Source: JAVWHX01 sp036639875 (GTDB lineage: Bacteria > Bacillota_I > Bacilli_A > Erysipelotrichales > Coprobacillaceae). Taken from it: DNA of 28,190 nt. Positions 22,408 to 28,190 of this stretch are shown piece by piece. The translations under genes were made by a program, and so were the position numbers. Numbering within the stretch: position 1 is the first letter of the stretch; every line of letters starts with the position of its first letter. The notes below the pieces were generated by a model that saw nothing but the letters and a program-made list of their open reading frames with translations, was not told the origin of the DNA and did not search any database. The stretch lies in contig JAVWHX010000029.1 in the NCBI GenBank assembly GCA_036639875.1, positions 1-28,190 on the forward strand. Reading direction: 5' to 3'.

Positions 22408-23605
22408 ATTTAAAGACAATATCGATAACTTTTTGAGCGCAATCTCCAGTTTGTTCTGAATTAAAACGATCATTAAATGTTTCTAAGAAAGAATAATCAT
22501 AAACATTTGTTTTTATATCTAATAAAAGGTCTTGTTCTTGTTCATAAATATGTCCAGGTAATTCTTTATAAATATCTAAATAGAATCCTCTTAACTCACC
22601 TTTATACTCTTCTAAATCATACATATAGAAATAAATAGGTCTATTTAGTACTGCATAATCAAAGAATACACTAGAATAATCAGTAATAAGAATATCACTC
22701 AATACATAAAGTTCATTAATTTCTGCTTCAGCACTTATCGAATATAGAAAACCATCTAAAGAGTGATCATTTTCATATTTATTAATAATCAAATAATGAG
22801 GTTTAAAGACAACAACATATTCATCGCCTAATATTTCCTTCCATTTATAGAAGTCCGCTTTTAATTCGAATGTATACCCAGATGCTACATAAGAATTATC
22901 ACGCCATGTTGGGGCATATAGAATAATTTTTTTGTCTAATGGAAGATGAAATTTATTCTTAAGTATAGTTACTTCTTCTTGTGAAGCATTTGTAATAAAA
23001 TCATTTCTTGGATATCCAGTTTCAATTAATCTTGCACGATCAATCCCAAAAGCAGTTTGAAAAACTTCTGTACAGAACTTATTAGGCGATATCATATAAT
23101 TATATCTTGCAACATCTGTATCATATGAACTTGCCATTTGCTCAAAACTTACACCAGAGCGATAAAAAGTTGCATCTTCAGGTGCAATAATATCATGTCC
23201 TAACCTTTTTAAAGGTGTACCATGCCAAGTTTGTAAATAAATCTGTGTTTCTTTCTTACATATATATTTTGGCATTTTACAATTTATAATCCAATACTTT
23301 GCTTTAGACATATAGAAGAAATAAGGAAAACTAAAGTACTCCTTAATTTCAGCGCCAGGTATTTCTATATTCTTTTGTTTATGTCTTTTTATAAACCATA
23401 TAAAACGATAATCTTTGAATCTTTCATCTTTACGCATTTGCTCATATATTGCCCGTGGATTATCAGAATACCCACGGCCATGAAAAGAAATAAAGATAAC
23501 AAGGTTGTTATCAACAGATACAAATCGGTGTAAAAGTAAATATGATATTCTTATAACTTTTCCAACTATTTTTTTTATAAATTTTAAAAGTATCATTTGT
23601 TTCAC
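22406..23605 (-). CDS. CDP-glycerol glycerophosphotransferase family protein (teichoic acid synthesis)
   Basis: This 399-residue protein belongs to the TagB/TagF/TarF family, membrane-associated enzymes that add glycerol phosphate (or ribitol phosphate) units from CDP-activated donors to lipid-linked teichoic acid. Motifs: LQTWHGTPLKRLG (about 128-140), YAPTWRDN, VFKPHYL with a catalytic-type His, and ILITDYSSVFFDYAVLNRPI (about 309-328), the best-conserved family block. A basic amphipathic N-terminus suits membrane binding. The start is an unusual GTG without an adjacent ribosome-binding site; a hairpin separates it from AAAGGA. Size fits a single-unit primase or short polymerase. Confidence 0.9.
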   Translation of the reverse strand: MKQMILLKFIKKIVGKVIRISYLLLHRFVSVDNNLVIFISFHGRGYSDNPRAIYEQMRKDERFKDYRFIWFIKRHKQKNIEIPGAEIKEYFSFPYFFYMSKAKYWIINCKMPKYICKKETQIYLQTWHGTPLKRLGHDIIAPEDATFYRSGVSFEQMASSYDTDVARYNYMISPNKFCTEVFQTAFGIDRARLIETGYPRNDFITNASQEEVTILKNKFHLPLDKKIILYAPTWRDNSYVASGYTFELKADFYKWKEILGDEYVVVFKPHYLIINKYENDHSLDGFLYSISAEAEINELYVLSDILITDYSSVFFDYAVLNRPIYFYMYDLEEYKGELRGFYLDIYKELPGHIYEQEQDLLLDIKTNVYDYSFLETFNDRFNSEQTGDCAQKVIDIVFK

Positions 23606-23846
23606 GTATAATCAATTTAGGGCTGTGAATTGATTATTTATCCTTTCTAGCCTAACTCATAATTTGTATGATTTAAGGCCAATGATGGTAAAATACTTAT
23701 GGTTTATATTAACGGCATTAATCTTGCCAAATACAAACGCAGCTGCTTTATCCAAAATCATAACAATAATATTATTATGATTTGTTGATCATTTGATTTC
23801 GCTAACAATCACATCTTCATTAACAATATCAATTATATAATTTTTT
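23606..23846 (-). other. 241-base gap with a hairpin leader and coding-like remnant
   Basis: The gap separates yfhO from the CDP-glycerol transferase gene. It contains a possible minus-strand promoter, TTGGCA-16-TATAAA (complements of 23725-23730 and 23703-23708), and a 10-base inverted repeat, ATAATCAATT and AATTGATTAT, just before the transferase start. One minus-strand frame stays open from 23788 down to a TGA at 23657-23659, including a 34-codon stretch starting at an ATG (23759-23761). Above a TGA at 23789-23791 the same frame stays open into the yfhO end. This may be a decayed gene fragment; no family is recognisable. Confidence 0.35.
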
Positions 23847-26621
23847 CTATTTACTATTATTTTTCCTATATATATATAAACAACATAATGACATTACACC
23901 AATAACAGTGAGTAATCCACCAAGTTTTAATCCTGGTGTCTGGTAAGAAAGTTCAATATTGTGATTTCCTGCTTCTAGAGAAGTAGCAATAAACATAATA
24001 TTTCCTTGCATTAATTCAGTTTTCTTTCCATCAACTAATAAGTTCCAACCATCAGTATAAGGAATTGATAAACATAATATTTTATTACGATCTAGCTCTA
24101 TAGTTCCTTTGACTTTATTAGTAGTTATTTCAACATTCTCTAATATATCTTCTTTTAACGCGTTTGTTTTTTTATCAAATTCCTTTATCTCCAAAGCCTG
24201 AACTTCAATTTTATCAAAAGAATACTCACCTACATCAGAAAAGTAAATATCAATTATATCCCCTTTTTGAGGTGAAAAAACATTTGTGCTAAATTCTTTC
24301 TTAACGGAATTGAAATAAATATCCTCTTTACTTCTTAAAACAAAACTTTTCTTTGTATCTCCTTCAACTGTTACAACTGAAGATTTCTTTGGTTGCCAAA
24401 AACGATGATAAGTTTTTCCCTCTATAGAATTTTTCGATTTTTCTGATCTATAACTGCCACCCTTTGTAGATGTAAACGATAGAGCTTTAAATGTTACGTA
24501 TAATTCATCTGACTCGATATTTTCTCCTAAAACTAATCTTATTCTAGAGTTTTTCTTATTAACAGTTATTTTTCCATTAGTATACAACACTGAATCGTCA
24601 GGAACAACAGTATAATCAATTATTTTATCAGAAGTTTTTTCTAAATATGATTTTCCTGATTTTAACACAATCTTATCCAACATAATATTTTGTTTATCAA
24701 TAAAATTCAATTTACTAAAGTCCATTTCTGAAATAGTATCACTGTATGTATAACCAATTGGTAATACATTAGTATTCTCATATATATTAAGTTTTAACTT
24801 ATTATCATTTGAAGACGAAACAAGCTTATAACCCTCCTTAGGAATATTCTTTTCTAATTTATCAGCCACAGATATGTACTTTATACTCGCTAAAGAATTA
24901 AGTATTTTTCTTGAATCTAACCCTTGTAAATACAATGGTGAACCATCTCCAATATTTAATTGCTTATAAAACTCTTGAGTGTAGGGATTAGATAGACTAA
25001 AGAAGTAATTAGGTCCACCTACGCCATAGTTTAGACCCGAATTATAAAATGATTGATTTGAAAAATTCCAATCTTCATAACGGTAAAAATCTGTTTCACT
25101 TAATTTTGTTATCTCTTTAATACCAGTATTATTTAGCGTTTCATAACTAGCACTATAATCAAGAAATTCAGAAGTATAATTTTTATATTCTTTAGAGTTA
25201 ATAAAAAATGAATTACCAATTACTCCAGCTACGCTTATAACCAATAATATTGTTAACTTCATGTGGAAATTTATTTTTAACCGACTTTTAAAATTATCAA
25301 AATAAAATATACCTAAAGTTATTGTACTTAAACATATAATGAATAAAGATACAAAGCTATAATTAATTCTAGTTCCCAAAATATATATACAATAACCTGT
25401 ATACACTATCGTTAGAGCCAAACAGACCAAAAGTTGAAACTTTGAAATATTAAAAAATGTTGGGCCAATAAAGACGAAGATTATAGAAAAGAGAAAACTC
25501 AGTACAAATATCCACCTGTTCGAAGAAAAAGAAAAACCATTCATTAGTAACCCACCCAATGGAGTCAAAATAAATAAAACAGAAATTAACAACAGTATCT
25601 TAAGTCCTATATACTTTCTCCAGTGACTGGTTAATAAAAATATTGTTGAAATGAATACAATAGGTGATAGAGTTAAAAAAGTCCAATCACCTCCAGGAAA
25701 TTGATATGAAAAAAAGCTGGCTGGTAAAAGTTTATAATAACTCATGGGATAGAAAAATGATATATCAATATTTCCTAAGGCACGTGCATCCCCCAAAAAC
25801 CTTATAATAACAGGGATAAATATAAATGATCCTATTAAAGCACCAATAAGTGTATATAAAAGAAACTTTGATAGATAATGACCTATTCTCTTTAAATAGT
25901 TATTGTTAAATAAACAGAAAAATCTAACTATTGCATATATAAAAACTGTTATACATAGAATATAAAAGTATTGAAAGCTTCCAATAATACCAATAAATAT
26001 AGTAAATATATATAAGTAAGGTTTTTCATTGTGGAATATTCTCTCAACTCCTAATAATAACAAAGGTAACCAAATCATTGGATTAATAAAAACAACTTGT
26101 CTTGGTAAACTTATTAATACATATCCACAAAACATATAAATAAAAGCACCAATAAAAGTTAAAGAATATCTTCTTTTCATTCTAAAACAAAAAAATGAAA
26201 AAGCCATCCCCGCCAAATAAAGTCGTACAAATCCCATCATATGATAATAAATATGAATATATTGTTCTGGAACAAAAATTGAGGGCCAATTGAAAATATC
26301 ACCTATTGTCATAATACTCATAGTTGTCATAATATCAGCACCATACCCAATTGCAAAATCCCATTGTGGAATAACGAAAGTATGATTTATAAAAAAGTTC
26401 TCCAAAATAGTCCTTAAATGATTACTAAAATATATCAAACAATTATAATTCTGCGCTAAACCGTCTTTTCCTCCACCAATCCAAAAAAATGACTTTTCAT
26501 TTAATATAAAACCCCAAAAACATATCAAGGATACAATTACAAAAAACAAACTAAAGAAAAGGAAGTAATACTTTCTCTTTTTTAATTCATCATACTGATT
26601 CCAATTCTGAAAAAGTCTCAT
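23847..26621 (-). CDS. yfhO: YfhO-family GT-C membrane glycosyltransferase
   Basis: This 924-residue membrane protein has about a dozen helices between residues 18 and 460, a long extracytoplasmic region of about 400 residues (about 475-890), and a final helix (about 899-917). The N-terminal outside loop GGGKDGLAQNYN (49-60) holds the Asp typical of GT-C enzymes, followed by PQWDFAIGYG (85-94). YfhO proteins in B. subtilis transfer a sugar from a polyprenyl carrier onto lipoteichoic acid outside the membrane. Immediately upstream are the GT2 enzyme and GtrA-type flippase that would make and flip the carrier-sugar. AAGGT precedes the ATG. Acceptor and sugar are unknown; protein or polysaccharide acceptors remain possible. 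Confidence 0.85.
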   Translation of the reverse strand: MRLFQNWNQYDELKKRKYYFLFFSLFFVIVSLICFWGFILNEKSFFWIGGGKDGLAQNYNCLIYFSNHLRTILENFFINHTFVIPQWDFAIGYGADIMTTMSIMTIGDIFNWPSIFVPEQYIHIYYHMMGFVRLYLAGMAFSFFCFRMKRRYSLTFIGAFIYMFCGYVLISLPRQVVFINPMIWLPLLLLGVERIFHNEKPYLYIFTIFIGIIGSFQYFYILCITVFIYAIVRFFCLFNNNYLKRIGHYLSKFLLYTLIGALIGSFIFIPVIIRFLGDARALGNIDISFFYPMSYYKLLPASFFSYQFPGGDWTFLTLSPIVFISTIFLLTSHWRKYIGLKILLLISVLFILTPLGGLLMNGFSFSSNRWIFVLSFLFSIIFVFIGPTFFNISKFQLLVCLALTIVYTGYCIYILGTRINYSFVSLFIICLSTITLGIFYFDNFKSRLKINFHMKLTILLVISVAGVIGNSFFINSKEYKNYTSEFLDYSASYETLNNTGIKEITKLSETDFYRYEDWNFSNQSFYNSGLNYGVGGPNYFFSLSNPYTQEFYKQLNIGDGSPLYLQGLDSRKILNSLASIKYISVADKLEKNIPKEGYKLVSSSNDNKLKLNIYENTNVLPIGYTYSDTISEMDFSKLNFIDKQNIMLDKIVLKSGKSYLEKTSDKIIDYTVVPDDSVLYTNGKITVNKKNSRIRLVLGENIESDELYVTFKALSFTSTKGGSYRSEKSKNSIEGKTYHRFWQPKKSSVVTVEGDTKKSFVLRSKEDIYFNSVKKEFSTNVFSPQKGDIIDIYFSDVGEYSFDKIEVQALEIKEFDKKTNALKEDILENVEITTNKVKGTIELDRNKILCLSIPYTDGWNLLVDGKKTELMQGNIMFIATSLEAGNHNIELSYQTPGLKLGGLLTVIGVMSLCCLYIYRKNNSK

Positions 26622-26688
26622 ATTCTTACCTTGTTAATTTCCATTGAAAAAACAATTTTCCCTTTCTTTTAGTTCTATGTTACTTAAC

Positions 26689-27633
26689 CTATTTTATTTG
26701 GCTATTATCATTTGAAACGATTTTTTCTTTAATTACATATTGGGGAGAGTTATTCATACTAATATATATTCTTCCAATATACTCTCCTAGCATTCCTATT
26801 AAAACCATAATAATACCACCTATAAATAGAATTGCTGACATAGTAGAGGCGTAACCAGCCGCCATATCAGGGTTCAATATTTTAGCGACCACTAGATAAA
26901 TAATAAAGATAAATGATATAAAAGCAATACCCATCCCTAGCAGAGTAGCTAACCTAAGAGGGATAACTGAAAAAGCAGTAAAACCATTCATCCATAATGA
27001 AAATAACTTTTTTAAAGTATACCCAGATTTCCCATCTTCTCTTTCTTGATGATTTATTTTAACATTTGCAATATTTGATGTTGTTCTTGCAACCAATCCC
27101 CAAATATAAGGATATGGATTTTCATATTTTATTAACTCTTCACAAACAAATTTTCGCATAACAAAGTAACTAGTAAATTGGACATTCCTTGGTTTTCCAA
27201 CAAGTTTTTCTGACATAACATTATTGATTTTTGAACCTAGTTTTCTAAATGAACTATCTTTTCTCTCTTGATAATAAGCATAGACAACATCGTACCCTTC
27301 TTCTATCTTATTAATCATTGTAAAAACTTCACTGACAGGCGTTTGACCATCATCATCTATTGTAACAATATAATCACCCTCTGCCACCCTGTATCCAGCC
27401 ATCAAAGCTGAATGTTGACCAAAGTTTTTAGAAAAGGATATTGCTTTAATACCTTGATGTTGTTCAGTAATTTCAGTGATTTTATCCCAGACATGATCTG
27501 GAGAAGAATCATTAACAAGAATAATTTCATAAGTAAGTTTAGCTTCATCCATAGTTTTAAAAATACTATTTACTACCGATTCAATTGTATTCTCTGATCC
27601 ATAACATGGAATAACAAATGAAATTTTTTTCAT
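26689..27633 (-). CDS. Polyprenyl-phosphate glycosyltransferase, GT2 (CsbB/GtrB type)
   Basis: This 314-residue protein has a GT-A catalytic domain (about 1-220) and two C-terminal membrane helices (about 230-250 and 263-290). FVIPCYGSENTI begins the nucleotide-binding fold, ILVNDSSPD follows, and TIDDDGQTP (about 91-99) supplies the DXD metal site; the family more often reads DDDLQHPP. GtrB/CsbB enzymes transfer glucose or GlcNAc from a nucleotide sugar to undecaprenyl phosphate on the cytoplasmic side. The ATG overlaps the gtrA-type stop codon by four bases (ATGA), with AAAGGAG as ribosome-binding site. The sugar is not predictable. Confidence 0.9.
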   Translation of the reverse strand: MKKISFVIPCYGSENTIESVVNSIFKTMDEAKLTYEIILVNDSSPDHVWDKITEITEQHQGIKAISFSKNFGQHSALMAGYRVAEGDYIVTIDDDGQTPVSEVFTMINKIEEGYDVVYAYYQERKDSSFRKLGSKINNVMSEKLVGKPRNVQFTSYFVMRKFVCEELIKYENPYPYIWGLVARTTSNIANVKINHQEREDGKSGYTLKKLFSLWMNGFTAFSVIPLRLATLLGMGIAFISFIFIIYLVVAKILNPDMAAGYASTMSAILFIGGIIMVLIGMLGEYIGRIYISMNNSPQYVIKEKIVSNDNSQIK

Positions 27634-28028
27634 CTAGATCGCTCCTTTTCTTTAAAAACCCATAATCTGTTAAAAATAAAATTATATGGTGTTGTAACAC
27701 ATAACGTTAATATTGGTGCAATACTTTGAGATAGACCAAAAACATCTACCCATAAATACATACACACCATATTTAAAATATAAGATGTTCCATATACAAC
27801 ATAGTATTTAACGACTGATTCTTTCTTATCATTTTGACTTTTAAAAACCCAGTAATGATTCAAAAAATATCCACTTATTGAACTTATAAAATAAGAAATA
27901 GTTGTCGCAAACAAATAGTTTACTTTATAATAAATAAGAATCCAATATAATATAGTATAGATTGCAACATTCATAACCCCTACGATTCCAAATTTGAAAA
28001 ACTGCTTAAATACTGTTTTTTTAGTCAT
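27630..28028 (-). CDS. GtrA-family polyprenyl-phosphate-sugar flippase
   Basis: This 132-residue protein has four membrane helices (about 11-30, 38-57, 72-92 and 97-120), the normal size and layout of GtrA/GtcA proteins. Typical sequences are FGIVGVMNVAIYTILYW near the N-terminus, the SGYFLNHYWVFK block (about 52-63), and the terminal FIFNRLWVFKEK. GtrA/GtcA proteins are thought to flip undecaprenyl-phosphate sugars across the membrane for an external GT-C enzyme. The gene starts six bases after the rfbB stop codon and overlaps the next gene by four bases. Confidence 0.9.
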   Translation of the reverse strand: MTKKTVFKQFFKFGIVGVMNVAIYTILYWILIYYKVNYLFATTISYFISSISGYFLNHYWVFKSQNDKKESVVKYYVVYGTSYILNMVCMYLWVDVFGLSQSIAPILTLCVTTPYNFIFNRLWVFKEKERSR

Positions 28029-28034
28029 AATATC

Positions 28035-28190
28035 TTACATTTTAGATGAATACATCTTATCAAAATAATTTTTATATTCACCAGAAAGAATGTTTTGCCA
28101 CCATTCTTTGTTATCTAAATACCATTGAATTGTTTGTTGGATTCCTGTATCAAAGTTATATATTGGTTTCCAACCTAATTCAGTTTCTAA
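28035..28190 (-). CDS. rfbB: dTDP-glucose 4,6-dehydratase, C-terminal end (partial)
   Basis: Only the last 51 codons are in the window. The translation starts LETELGWKPIYNFDTGIQQT and goes on to IQWYLDNKEWWQNILSGEY, the standard C-terminus of RfbB, an NAD-dependent short-chain dehydrogenase/reductase. It converts dTDP-glucose to dTDP-4-keto-6-deoxyglucose on the way to dTDP-rhamnose. The rest of the gene, and probably rfbA/C/D, lie to the right. It precedes the GtrA-type gene by six bases and is likely in the same operon. Confidence 0.88.
   Translation of the reverse strand, partial: LETELGWKPIYNFDTGIQQTIQWYLDNKEWWQNILSGEYKNYFDKMYSSKM

Overview
The window is AT-rich DNA (by eye around 28-30% G+C) with Bacillota-style AAGGAGG ribosome-binding sites and TTGACA/TATAAT promoters. 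A spoVAC-spoVAD-spoVAE-spoVAF operon marks a spore-former. Gene content and protein style (folate-family ECF S component, DUF368, MG284-like protein, DUF454 with a nitrous-oxide-stimulated-promoter protein) fit the Erysipelotrichales/Coprobacillaceae group, but the genus is inferred. Almost every gene is on the minus strand; only a cold-shock gene near the left end and one pentapeptide-repeat gene run on the plus strand.

Left part (1-6050): the first codons of a probable M29 aminopeptidase diverge from a cold-shock gene with a long structured leader. Then, reading leftwards from about 4580, a four-gene unit encodes a heterodimeric CydDC-like ABC exporter, a small Cys-rich protein and a DUF454 membrane protein. 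Two palindromes overlap its promoter. Upstream lie scpA and scpB of the SMC-ScpAB condensin.

Middle (6051-17600): a two-gene unit of L-cysteine desulfidase (UPF0597) and a DUF885 metallopeptidase lipoprotein; the spoVA operon for dipicolinic acid movement in spores; a small membrane protein; a folate-family ECF S component behind a structured leader I cannot name; a three-gene unit of a calcineurin-like phosphoesterase, a D-2-hydroxyacid dehydrogenase with an extra N-terminal domain, and a four-helix membrane protein; and a 68-residue orphan.

Right part (17600-28190): a shortened CinA, the DUF368 undecaprenyl-phosphate translocase PopT, an MG284-like protein, a PTP-like phosphatase coupled to a pyridoxamine kinase, and a Qnr-like pentapeptide protein. 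The right end is a cell-envelope region: the 3' end of rfbB (dTDP-sugar synthesis), a GtrA-type flippase, a CsbB-type polyprenyl-phosphate glycosyltransferase, a YfhO-type GT-C enzyme and a CDP-glycerol glycerophosphotransferase. The flippase, glycosyltransferase and YfhO form a complete three-component pathway for glycosylating an extracytoplasmic polymer, plausibly a teichoic acid.

Most intergenic gaps are short and hold an intrinsic terminator. Seven of these terminators fold over the stop codon of the gene they end. I found no tRNA, rRNA, CRISPR array, insertion sequence or prophage.
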